A DNA stretch of 64,000 bases. Origin: Candidatus Zhuqueibacterota bacterium (GTDB lineage: Bacteria; Zhuqueibacterota; Zhuqueibacteria; Oceanimicrobiales; Oceanimicrobiaceae). Below are positions 54,880 through 63,622 of the stretch, piece after piece (within the stretch, counting starts at the first letter, position 1; each line of letters opens with the position of its first letter). Under the pieces are notes generated by a model, which saw nothing but the letters and a program-made list of their open reading frames with translations, was not told the origin of the DNA and did no database searches. The stretch lies in contig JAJDAF010000013.1 in the NCBI GenBank assembly GCA_029261995.1, positions 62,001 to 126,000 on the forward strand, written 5' to 3'. The position numbers were made by a program, and so were the translations under genes.

Positions 54880-56697
54880 ATGATAATTCGATGTAATTCC
54901 TGCAAGTATTCATTCTTAATTCTTTTTGTTATCCTTATGGAAAGTATGTACCCCCTGACGCCACTGCCGGGTGGAAAAGCCCTGGCCCGAGAGGGTTCGA
55001 TCACTGAGCAATACGGGCAACGTTGCCAGCAACTTTTTGCCTACGCGGATTCAACAAATGAGCCGAATTATTTTGTTGCGGCCGCGAAATTAAGCCGTAA
55101 AACAGATATTGCCACCGGCGTAAGAATGATCGAAGAGCTGCTCTCAGATCCAACTGCTTCGGGACGTGGAATGTTTGTGATCTATGAACTCATGGCAGCC
55201 TATCTTTATGGTTTTGAAAAAATACCGCCTGAATTGAGACGAAAGATCCGGGAATCTTTTCGAACTCGGCCTCTCTATCGTGGCGACACCGAGAATCATT
55301 GGGTTATGTACTACACCGGGCTCTATCTTGCGGCACAAACCTGGAAGGGCTACGACGGAGATTCGTGGTACACAGGCAAGTCGTCAGGAGAAAATTTCCG
55401 TGAAGCTGAAGGATGGCTAAACGAGTGGATCAAAATCACAACCACGATTGGCCAGGGCGAATTCGATTCGCCGACCTACCACATGGTCTTTCTCTCTCCA
55501 ATGCTGGTACTTGCGCAGTTTGCTGAAGATCCGGTGATGAAGAAGAGAGCAGAAATGATGGTGCATTACCTGCTGGCGGATTTCGCGGCCGAGCATCTCC
55601 AGGGCATGTATTGTGGCGCGCACAGTCGCGATTACCCCTACGACGCCATCGAGCCCGGAAGAGCACCCATGACCGGCTGGGCCTGGCTGTTCTTCGGCCA
55701 AACCGAACCCGTAATGCGAACAGAAGTATTCGCCGCGGCTCTGAGCAGTTACCGAATGCCTGAAATCATCTATCACGTTGCCACGGACCGCAGTAAACCA
55801 TACGTTCATACCGAAACCAAGCGTGTGAGAAACATAATTCGTTTCAATAAACAGCGCACGCCACCAGTGCACAAATACACGTACATGACCAAGAATTTTT
55901 GCCTTGGCTCGATGCAGGGAGGAATATTACAACCAATTCAACAACATGCTTGGGATATTACTTTTGTATCTGATAAGCCAAACAATTCACTTTTTACCCT
56001 CCACCCATCAGTGTCAGAACGTGAACTGGGCATGTTCTTCCCCGAGGAAATGAAATTCGTTGTGGATGAAGTGGCGCGCTTCCACACCGTTTATGGCAAG
56101 GAAGACAAGTGGGCAAGCAGTTCGCCTTATGAACAGACTTTTCAACACAAAAACACACTAATTGTTCTGTATAATATTGAGGATGGCGCAAAATTCGAGC
56201 ACATCGACGGCTTCTTCCCCAAGGCACTGGATGAACGGGTTTATGAGTCTTTTTCGCGCAATTCTCCACTAAATTCTCGCTGGATTTTTTGCCGTGCCGG
56301 GGACACTTACATAGCCTACTTCCCGCTGCAGCCTTATGAGTGGATTGAAGAGGAAAATTGTTGGCGTCTGCGCAGCCATTTTCTGAGGAACGGCAGCATC
56401 GTCGAAGTGGCGGAGGCGACCGATCATAATTCGTTCAAAGAATTTCAGGAAGCGATAAAATCAAACTCACTCGATGTTGAGCGTTTCGAGCGCAACCTTG
56501 AGGTAGGCTACACAAACCTGGCAGGAGACCGAATGTCATTCACTTATGCAGGGCAGCGTCTCTTGAACGGTAACGCCATTGATTTCAAATCATACAAGCT
56601 GTTCAACGGACCATTTTTACAGGCAGAGATAGGAAGCGGGACGCTCGAGATGAAGTATGAAAAGATGAACCTTTTTCTGGATTTTAATAATCCATGA
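54880..56697 (+). CDS. Secreted alpha/alpha-toroid protein, possible polysaccharide lyase
   Basis: 605 residues. A Cys-containing start CNSCKYSFLILFVILM reads as a signal peptide or anchor. The first half is helical with NHWVMYYTGLYLAAQTWKG, QGEFDSPTYHMVFLSPML and AGAHSRDY-like CGAHSRDYPYDA, each carrying His, Asn or Tyr that could form a lyase active site; the second half is beta-rich. The layout matches toroid-plus-sheet lyases (heparinase II, PL8/PL21) but I cannot place it in a family. Follows the BNR protein by 21 bases; the two presumably act together outside the cytoplasm. Confidence 0.6.
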   Translation: MIIRCNSCKYSFLILFVILMESMYPLTPLPGGKALAREGSITEQYGQRCQQLFAYADSTNEPNYFVAAAKLSRKTDIATGVRMIEELLSDPTASGRGMFVIYELMAAYLYGFEKIPPELRRKIRESFRTRPLYRGDTENHWVMYYTGLYLAAQTWKGYDGDSWYTGKSSGENFREAEGWLNEWIKITTTIGQGEFDSPTYHMVFLSPMLVLAQFAEDPVMKKRAEMMVHYLLADFAAEHLQGMYCGAHSRDYPYDAIEPGRAPMTGWAWLFFGQTEPVMRTEVFAAALSSYRMPEIIYHVATDRSKPYVHTETKRVRNIIRFNKQRTPPVHKYTYMTKNFCLGSMQGGILQPIQQHAWDITFVSDKPNNSLFTLHPSVSERELGMFFPEEMKFVVDEVARFHTVYGKEDKWASSSPYEQTFQHKNTLIVLYNIEDGAKFEHIDGFFPKALDERVYESFSRNSPLNSRWIFCRAGDTYIAYFPLQPYEWIEEENCWRLRSHFLRNGSIVEVAEATDHNSFKEFQEAIKSNSLDVERFERNLEVGYTNLAGDRMSFTYAGQRLLNGNAIDFKSYKLFNGPFLQAEIGSGTLEMKYEKMNLFLDFNNP

Positions 56698-56718
56698 CGG
56701 TGGACAATTTTTCAAAGA

Positions 56719-57978
56719 TTACTTCCGTTCGCTTTGGGGAAAATGATCATAATCCTTGATTTCAAATGCCCGGGATTGTGTCTGTTTCGCCCACGTGATG
56801 TTCTGTTCACTTAAGAATTTTCTCCTGTCAAACGCTTCCTGCAAGTACTCGTCCATTTTTTCAACCCTGCGGAAATCACCCTTCGTGTCAGGAGGGAACA
56901 TTTCCCAGTCCTGAACCTCCAGAATGTCACCGTCCGGGATCTGTATTACTTCCGGGCAACTTTCATGAACTGCGTTAACAGTAAGCGTATGACTTCTTGC
57001 CATTTCCGGTGTGCAAATCGGACCGGCATTTTCATTGATGGCTTGCACAAGATTCTTGAAACCCTCCAGGCGCCAGTGTTCGTGAATGAGATTGTCAAAT
57101 TCTTCTTGAGCGCCACTCTTATAGCGGATCACCGTCTTGCCAACATCCCCTTGCCACTCGACTTCGCCATGTTCGCAACTTATGTGCATGACAGGGCCAT
57201 TTTCACTTGCGTTGCAGTGGCTGAAAACCGCATGTCCCCGGCTGCCCTCTTTTGTCCTAAATTCAAGCTGCACTGTGTCAGGACCCTTGATGTGATTTGC
57301 CCGATATAGTTCAGCGCGAACCTGCGAGGGGGTGGCGGCTGCGCCACGCTGTGACGAGCACAAATACAACATATTGAACAAATAGTGTGAGTGGGCATTA
57401 TTCGCCGGACTGTCCAGAATCCAGTTTTTGCCTTTTCGCAGTTCACCGGTCCAGTCATTGCGTGTGTAATACTGAGTGCTGCGCGGCCAACCACACATCA
57501 GGGTAATCTCTTTCACAGGACCCAGTCGGCCGTCACAAATTCTGGCTTTGAGTTGTTGCATAGAGTTGCTGTAGATGTGTTGAAATCCGACGGCAATCTT
57601 TCTATCGCACTTTTTCTGGACCGAGATGAGTTTGTCAACTTCCTGGACCGTGGCTGCTAACGGTTTCTCACAATACACATGCATTCCTGCTTGCAACGCC
57701 AGAATACTCACGGGAACATGCATATGAATTCCGATGGGAACCGTGAGAACGTCCGCTCCATTATTACGATCCGAAAAGAACTCATCAACGGAAGGATAAA
57801 CTTGAACATTTCTGCTCGTGAGAGATTCCATCAGCTCAGGGTATTTCTTCTGATCATCTTTCAAGGCGACGATTCCCACCAAATCAGCCATGCCTTGCTC
57901 ATGAAGCCAGTCAATCGCATCCAGGTGAACCAAAGCGTACCCTCCGACACCGACGACCACAAATCTCAGACTTTTCAT
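56719..57978 (-). CDS. Gfo/Idh/MocA family oxidoreductase
   Basis: 419 residues. Rossmann motif VVGVGGYALVHLDA near 8, the conserved Lys in YCEKPLAATV near 125 and the C-terminal SPANNAHSHYLFNML segment in the substrate domain. NAD(P)-dependent oxidation of a sugar or sugar derivative is expected. It converges with the lyase-like gene (22 bases between stops). The C-terminal extension is longer than in the paralogue at 42024-43178 (384 residues) and the two are not close copies. Confidence 0.9.
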   Translation of the reverse strand: MKSLRFVVVGVGGYALVHLDAIDWLHEQGMADLVGIVALKDDQKKYPELMESLTSRNVQVYPSVDEFFSDRNNGADVLTVPIGIHMHVPVSILALQAGMHVYCEKPLAATVQEVDKLISVQKKCDRKIAVGFQHIYSNSMQQLKARICDGRLGPVKEITLMCGWPRSTQYYTRNDWTGELRKGKNWILDSPANNAHSHYLFNMLYLCSSQRGAAATPSQVRAELYRANHIKGPDTVQLEFRTKEGSRGHAVFSHCNASENGPVMHISCEHGEVEWQGDVGKTVIRYKSGAQEEFDNLIHEHWRLEGFKNLVQAINENAGPICTPEMARSHTLTVNAVHESCPEVIQIPDGDILEVQDWEMFPPDTKGDFRRVEKMDEYLQEAFDRRKFLSEQNITWAKQTQSRAFEIKDYDHFPQSERK

Positions 57979-58240
57979 CTAATGTTGGCTCTCAAGTTCG
58001 TTTCACTCGTTCGATCCCCAAAACGTTGGCCAGATGCGGCGCTATGCAATAGTACGTTTCGCAAATGGACGGGTTCTCATTTATGGGTGTCTTGTGTGGA
58101 TAAAATAGTTCTGCTCCGACAAGACTCGTCATGTAGGCATAACCATCAGAGCGTCGCCTGACTGTAAAGAGATGTGAGGTTCTCCTTCAATAAGTTTCTG
58201 TCGAAAATATCTGCATGTCCGACCGGGCAACCAACGCATC

Positions 58241-59086
58241 TTATGAAGAGTTCGCTTCTGAATACCCAAGGTAACGAAGAAGGTATTCCACTTCCGGCTT
58301 TTGCAGGAAGGCCCCGATCAAATCGCTGAACTCAGGTCTTGTCCATTTTGCGATTGACTTTGTGCTGATTGCTCGCGGCCCTTCTGGCCAGGCTAAGTGT
58401 AGTTTGACCGTTGACGATTCAGGATAATTCAGAAATTCTTCGACGAACTCTTCATCAATAAAGCTACAAATGGAGCGCACGGTTTTCTCGTATTGCAGAA
58501 GCAGATCTTCGTAACGGATGGTGAGAACTTGCGGGTGGTCTTCAAATTTCAATCCAGCATTCACATCCTGGACCCAGCGGTCGGGTGTGGTCCAGAATCG
58601 ATTGGGGTCCACGGGATGACGGGATGTGATGACATCTCGTCCATCCCTGACAATGTGGATAATACGCGCCTGTTTGCCGAAGTGCCGCAGAATCCTATCG
58701 AAGTAAAGAACATTGCGCGGTGTTTTCTCGCACCATCGTTTGGCATGCGCATCAATCTCGACGCCCATGAGATAACGATAGATTTTCTGGATTTCAAAAG
58801 GAGCATTCAGATCAGGATTCTTATTGTAGAGCCCGTCAGGTCCATAGCCATCCGGACACAGCGCCACGGTCTCAGGTGCAATACCCAGAATTGCCGGATG
58901 ACAGGAAAGCACAGAAAGTAGCAATGTGGTGCCGGACCTGCCGCATCCACCAACGATGATGGGTTTTCGACTCAGCGCCAGAACTCTGAGCGCTTTTTGA
59001 GGTGAGGCGTGGCTAAACAGATAAGACAATGAGCCCAGATTAGCCGCAAGATATCGAAAACCCCGACCAGTCTTTTCCAGAATCAT
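58241..59086 (-). CDS. PAPS-dependent sulfotransferase
   Basis: 281 residues. The 5'-phosphosulfate loop is IIVGGCGRSGTTLLLSVL (RSGTT at 50-54) and the 3'-phosphate motif is HIVRDGRDVITSRHP near 145. It should transfer sulfate from PAPS to a carbohydrate or other acceptor. Such genes are usually associated with making, not breaking, sulfated glycans, so its position beside a heparinase-like gene is noteworthy. No clear signal peptide. No PAPS synthesis genes are seen in the window. Confidence 0.9.
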   Translation of the reverse strand: MILEKTGRGFRYLAANLGSLSYLFSHASPQKALRVLALSRKPIIVGGCGRSGTTLLLSVLSCHPAILGIAPETVALCPDGYGPDGLYNKNPDLNAPFEIQKIYRYLMGVEIDAHAKRWCEKTPRNVLYFDRILRHFGKQARIIHIVRDGRDVITSRHPVDPNRFWTTPDRWVQDVNAGLKFEDHPQVLTIRYEDLLLQYEKTVRSICSFIDEEFVEEFLNYPESSTVKLHLAWPEGPRAISTKSIAKWTRPEFSDLIGAFLQKPEVEYLLRYLGYSEANSS

Positions 59087-59149
59087 TTCACGAACTCAAG
59101 TTGCAGTAGATGTTCTCTTTCCCTCATACGCGCACAAGTCAGGAGTATC

Positions 59150-59185
59150 CGGTCAGGTCTTGTCGCTCATCTCAAAACCTGACCG
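59150..59185. repeat. Inverted repeat between sulfotransferase and heparinase-like genes
   Basis: Arms CGGTCAGGT (59150-59158) and ACCTGACCG (59177-59185), perfect over 9 bp, with an 18-base loop. It lies 24 bases beyond the stop of the heparinase-like gene and has no T-tract on either side, so it does not fit an intrinsic terminator; a regulator site or a stabilising 3' hairpin is possible. Confidence 0.6.
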
Positions 59186-59208
59186 AACATGATAAGAAAG
59201 CAGTCGTT

Positions 59209-61263
59209 CTATTCTAAGTTGATATTAAACTCAGGCAGTTCACCTGTATCAAACACTTGGCAGGTCGCACGTCTGTCGCCGCTACTGAAACTGATAAGAT
59301 ATTGGTCATCGTCCTGCGGCTTGATTTCAACAGAAACCTGACCGCCAGAGCTGCTACCCGGAAGCAGTGCCGTTATGAGAAATGATCCCGTCCGGGCCGT
59401 GTTTGTGCCAACTTCAACAAAGGGATAGAGAACGGCTTTTCCTTCTGGAATAGGCAACTTGCCCACGGCAACGGAAACGCCGCCGTTGCTGAAACAACTT
59501 GCGTGCAACTGAGCAGAAGGTCGTTTCATCAGAAAACTGCTTTCCTCGGCACTCAGACTTCCTTTGCCATCTTTATTATACCCAAAAAATCGAGCCTGAA
59601 TCTTCGACGGCTCACTGATTTTCTGCACCTTATCAAACACGAGAGCGGCAGGAAAATCATACAAGACCACAACCGTTCTCGTGATCGACTTAACATCAGG
59701 GAGATCAAGCTTGTATGCCGGTGTGGCGTCGCTCGTCCAGAAAAGGTATCCTTTGCGTTCCCCGGACCGGACGATGGTGGCGACCGCTTGCGATGAATTG
59801 GTGCCTTCCGAACCGTCAACATATTGGTGACCTTTGCCATCGATCAATACGGCGCTGTGCCCTGCAGTCCCGCGCATCATCCACGATGGGTCAGTGACTG
59901 AATAGGGCGGACGATTGGGATCTACAATCAATTGCTCCCCAAAGCATTTCACAATGATGCTGTTCCTGTCGGCATGTTCGTGGTTCTGAGGCCCGCCACT
60001 TCGCATGGCAACCACCAAATCGTTTGGTTCATAGCCCGCCCGACCAACAATCCAATCCAAGTCGGATTGCCATAATCCTGCATCGCGACCGGGTGATGAA
60101 GCGGAAATCTCCGGGTCGTACCAAAGCAGCGACCATGAAGAGTGCTCGCGGGCAAGTGTCTTGCCGAACCACTGAGCGTGCGAGTCGAAGGTCTTTCCGG
60201 CTATCCAGAAAGGTACGGCAGAGGTTGCTCCGTTGCCGGCGTCGCTGAAATTGACGATCGCAGCATGGTCATCGTGCGTGGGAATCGTCATTTCGCGCAA
60301 ATATCTGGAATAACCGGACCAGTTCAGAAAGTCGGTGAGATCCACGCCGACGCGCCGTTTCAGGGCAACTATCGCCTGGACCAAATGAAGCGAGGTGTAA
60401 TTGGCATAGGAAACGCCTTCCGGATATGAGCCATCAGCCTCATAGATATCCCGAAAGGTGCCGACACTGAAAATCGCCTGCTCCAACCATCGGCGTGTGT
60501 CAGCATTTTCGCCAAGGTATTTCTGGTATGTCAGCGCTCCGATAGCCAATGCCGATGCAGGAATGGCCTTGAGGTTGATGGTGTTCAGGATTATCGGCCA
60601 GCGCGACAGGTCCCAACCACGGTCGCCGGGACGGTGCTCGAAGTAGGTGCTGGCATCGTCGATGCTCCAGCCCCTGACTTTGTCGGGGTAGCGCATACCA
60701 TAAATCGACCCAAACGACGGTTCGTTTCCGCGCTCACCCATGATCTTAAGCCATTGCCGGCGCTCTTTATCGCTCACCAGGTCCCCGAGAAATTCGACAC
60801 ACAACGATACAGCTATTGTCGCACCGGGGGCGCGTTGGAGCCCAATTGTAGTCTCACCGCCGTCGAGAAAATAGTCCCACTTCGGAAAGCGCATCAACGT
60901 CCTGACGCACTGAATTGCCAGATTGGCGGCATCTTCATCTCCGGAAAAAACATAAAGAAAGGCCATCTGTTGAGCAACGTCACTGACATGCTTGATGTCG
61001 TAGAGATGGTCATTGAATCGAACTTCAGACTCCAAAAACTTTTTCTCTGACTCACGATCTATTCCCATGAGCTTGGCCTTCAGCTCAGCGAAAGTGGGGT
61101 CTGACTTGAACAAACGCCGAAATTCCGGGATGTCTTTCTGATTAAAAAACAGACCCGTGCTATTCTCAACACTAACATTCTTCCCCTTGCCTGAAACCAC
61201 CGCCGGCTCCGCGAAAAGGAACACCTGCAAGCATAAAACCGCGACAACTGGCAACATCTTCAT
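59209..61263 (-). CDS. Heparinase II/III-like secreted polysaccharide lyase
   Basis: 684 residues from ATG 61263, chosen because AAAGGAG lies 6 bases upstream and because it gives signal peptide MKMLPVVAVLCLQVFLFAEP. The toroid domain has DGSYPEGVSYANYT and PTHDDHAAIVNFSDAG; the beta domain opens with GGPQNHEHADRNSIIV and ends in a sandwich. Motifs are shared with the truncated gene at 1-1777. It probably cleaves uronic-acid polysaccharide in the periplasm or outside; true heparin specificity is not implied. The sequence before 61263 is not translated in a plausible way. Confidence 0.88.
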   Translation of the reverse strand: MKMLPVVAVLCLQVFLFAEPAVVSGKGKNVSVENSTGLFFNQKDIPEFRRLFKSDPTFAELKAKLMGIDRESEKKFLESEVRFNDHLYDIKHVSDVAQQMAFLYVFSGDEDAANLAIQCVRTLMRFPKWDYFLDGGETTIGLQRAPGATIAVSLCVEFLGDLVSDKERRQWLKIMGERGNEPSFGSIYGMRYPDKVRGWSIDDASTYFEHRPGDRGWDLSRWPIILNTINLKAIPASALAIGALTYQKYLGENADTRRWLEQAIFSVGTFRDIYEADGSYPEGVSYANYTSLHLVQAIVALKRRVGVDLTDFLNWSGYSRYLREMTIPTHDDHAAIVNFSDAGNGATSAVPFWIAGKTFDSHAQWFGKTLAREHSSWSLLWYDPEISASSPGRDAGLWQSDLDWIVGRAGYEPNDLVVAMRSGGPQNHEHADRNSIIVKCFGEQLIVDPNRPPYSVTDPSWMMRGTAGHSAVLIDGKGHQYVDGSEGTNSSQAVATIVRSGERKGYLFWTSDATPAYKLDLPDVKSITRTVVVLYDFPAALVFDKVQKISEPSKIQARFFGYNKDGKGSLSAEESSFLMKRPSAQLHASCFSNGGVSVAVGKLPIPEGKAVLYPFVEVGTNTARTGSFLITALLPGSSSGGQVSVEIKPQDDDQYLISFSSGDRRATCQVFDTGELPEFNINLE

Positions 61264-61403
61264 GTCTGACTCCTTTGTTACTTTCTTGAGTGCACTTTTC
61301 ACAATGTCATTGAAATTGTGAAAATAATCTCGTGCAATAAGGCGAAGATCTTTGATTATTTTTGCAGAACAAAGCGCGCAGACTTTATCGCGAATAGTCC
61401 TGT

Positions 61404-63014
61404 TTAAGGCTTCTCCAAATAGCGCGTGCGAAAAGTGGGGCGATTGCCGGCCATTTTCAGAAAAACATCCAAAGGGGTCAATTCGAAATCAGGGCCCAAT
61501 TGGTCAAGGATACGTTTTACGCGTCTGATGTCACTCCATTGGCGGACGTGCATCAGCAAGAAATACGGTCGCTTGGGATTCATTTGCGCCAGTTCAAGCA
61601 AGTCCGACACCGCCTCGCTTTCATCCCGCTTTTCTCCCAGATAGTAATCATAGGAAATAAAGGGTCTGCCGTCTTCAACATAAAATGTGTGAGCCGGACG
61701 ATAGCCGTTTGCGAAACCAATTGCGTCAGGCATGCCTTTGTAATAGGCATCCAGGATGTCTTTGGTGAGGTCGTCATCAATGCCATTCGATTGCCAATAA
61801 TTGGAATGCTCCATGATCTCAAACACGTTCAGGTCGAGAAGCTGCATTTGCTCATAAGCTTTGCCGACTATCTGGGGCAAGTATTTGGAGGGAATGGCTC
61901 TGGGATACATGTAGCCCGGGCCTGAAAGTGAGCCGATGAAGTAGTCGTTCGGGGTTGCCATGTCATAGAAGAACTGAAGCATAGCCGGCGCCAACCACGA
62001 CCAATTCATCGTGACTTCCCACGCGTAAGGAATCTCTCCCCTGCCCGGCTCAGTCCAGGCGCCAATGCCCAGACAATCCGTCTGAATGCATGAGATGTAC
62101 ACCTTCTCCTCTGGAACATAGTCTACCCCGGGTTTGACATTGTGCTGGTTCTTGAAGCTAAAGCCGGGGGAAACCGGGATTTGATGATTGAAGCTCATAT
62201 TCGGCAAAGTGTGCAAGCCTTCCACGCGCAAGGCATGGTTGGAGGCCAGAGTCACATGCTGCGCTTCAGAGTCTTTGCCGTAGGAATGCCATCCCATCAC
62301 GATCGACAGAGGCTCCATCTCGCTGAATAATTTGCGCGCAAATTGATACTCAAGAGAATCAGCAGGGTCAGTTGAAGCGTCGGTGAAGAACGATTTCTTC
62401 AAAATGCCGAAGTCCGCGATGCCCGGCTTCATGACCTTGCCTGCCTCTCCTCCCAAATAGACCAGGTAGTCTTTGTTGCACTGTTGCCAATATTGATCGT
62501 AGGCCCATTGGTAAATCTCATAGTCACTCAAACCGGCAAACTTTCCGCGGAGATCTTCTGTACGCTTGAGGCCATGCTTTTCCACCAGCGGAATCAAATC
62601 TTCTGAGACAATGACTGATTCGGTTAATCCGGCAACCGTAAAAGCAACAATCAGTGAGGTCCGCACGGATTTATCCCAGACTACATAGCCGTTCGCATGT
62701 TTTGCTAGAGCCTGCAAAGCATGCTCAACGGTGCCTATTTCCTCGAACGCCATTTTTCTGGACGCCTTGTAGTAATCCAATAGAGGCTCTGTAAACTTGA
62801 AATCCCAATTCTGTGGATAGACAAAATAAAGTCTCGGCACCTCCAGGTTCGCAACGCCTTGCAGACTGATCAGAAGAGCCTGGGTTGGCAGTTCTCCCTC
62901 TATTTCCCAATTCTCCGAAAGCCGCATCAAATACTTCTGTTCTGAAGGTTGCGCCGAGGCCTGCAGCACGGACATAAGCGTCCACAGGGCGGATAGAAAT
63001 ATAGTTTTTGCCAT
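61404..63014 (-). CDS. GxGYxYP-domain secreted putative glycoside hydrolase
   Basis: 536 residues from ATG 63014 with AAGGAA 5 bases upstream; signal peptide MAKTIFLSALWTLMSVL ending near ASAQ. The defining motif is visible as SGPGYMYPRA near residue 385. Other parts: ALLISLQGVANLEVPRLYFVY near the start, VIMGW-like IVMGWHSYGKD, and DCLGIGAWTEPGRGEIPYAW. The family is predicted to be carbohydrate-active but has no proven substrate. It follows the small lipoprotein gene by 25 bases on the same strand. Confidence 0.88.
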   Translation of the reverse strand: MAKTIFLSALWTLMSVLQASAQPSEQKYLMRLSENWEIEGELPTQALLISLQGVANLEVPRLYFVYPQNWDFKFTEPLLDYYKASRKMAFEEIGTVEHALQALAKHANGYVVWDKSVRTSLIVAFTVAGLTESVIVSEDLIPLVEKHGLKRTEDLRGKFAGLSDYEIYQWAYDQYWQQCNKDYLVYLGGEAGKVMKPGIADFGILKKSFFTDASTDPADSLEYQFARKLFSEMEPLSIVMGWHSYGKDSEAQHVTLASNHALRVEGLHTLPNMSFNHQIPVSPGFSFKNQHNVKPGVDYVPEEKVYISCIQTDCLGIGAWTEPGRGEIPYAWEVTMNWSWLAPAMLQFFYDMATPNDYFIGSLSGPGYMYPRAIPSKYLPQIVGKAYEQMQLLDLNVFEIMEHSNYWQSNGIDDDLTKDILDAYYKGMPDAIGFANGYRPAHTFYVEDGRPFISYDYYLGEKRDESEAVSDLLELAQMNPKRPYFLLMHVRQWSDIRRVKRILDQLGPDFELTPLDVFLKMAGNRPTFRTRYLEKP

Positions 63015-63039
63015 TTGATTTCCTTGCATATCTTGGAGG

Positions 63040-63585
63040 TTACTTGTTTGGCTGTCTTTCAAATACCAGAATGATGGGTGTTGGCCGAGTCGAGCGCTTT
63101 TCGTGGACAATCAGCTTCTCACCGTGGCTTTCCAAACGGTATTCACGACCCGTGTTCAGAATGATCTCCCCCTGCGAGGTCTGAAGTTCCTGTTCGGTCA
63201 CCACCCGCAAGATCCGATGTTTTTCCTTCCATTCACCAGCTACGCTTTTCTTGCTCCCCTCTTGCGACAAGGCTCCCATGTACCAGTTTCCCGGCCAGTG
63301 TGGCGTTTTCAGCACAATGTAGTTCGGATCATCTCCGGGCATGAAGGTCACGGAATCAACAAATGCAGGAGATTTTCGATAAATCCATCTTTCCAGGATG
63401 GTGACTTCTCCCTGGTTGTCCCGTATCTCCAATTCATGTTGTCTATAGCGCCAAGCAACCAGATCTGTGCTCTCTTCCTGGTTGAGCTGCCAACGCCCAT
63501 ACATTGTCTGGTCCGATTCAGCACAAGATAGACCAATCAAGACCAGCAAAAGCACGGGTACGTAAAGTACAATTCTACAATGCAT
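63040..63585 (-). CDS. Small lipocalin-like lipoprotein, function unknown
   Basis: 181 residues. Lipoprotein signal peptide MHCRIVLYVPVLLLVLIG ending LSC (lipid Cys near 21). The rest is mostly beta strands, with YGRWQLNQEES near the start, as in lipocalin-like domains that bind small molecules (motif G-x-W early in the chain). I do not recognise the family. AAGGAG lies 5 bases upstream of the start. It is 25 bases upstream of the GxGYxYP gene and 37 bases after the partial membrane protein. Confidence 0.7.
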   Translation of the reverse strand: MHCRIVLYVPVLLLVLIGLSCAESDQTMYGRWQLNQEESTDLVAWRYRQHELEIRDNQGEVTILERWIYRKSPAFVDSVTFMPGDDPNYIVLKTPHWPGNWYMGALSQEGSKKSVAGEWKEKHRILRVVTEQELQTSQGEIILNTGREYRLESHGEKLIVHEKRSTRPTPIILVFERQPNK

Positions 63586-63622
63586 AGAAGCTCCTTCTAA
63601 TGGGTTTCGCGTGTTTCACCAC

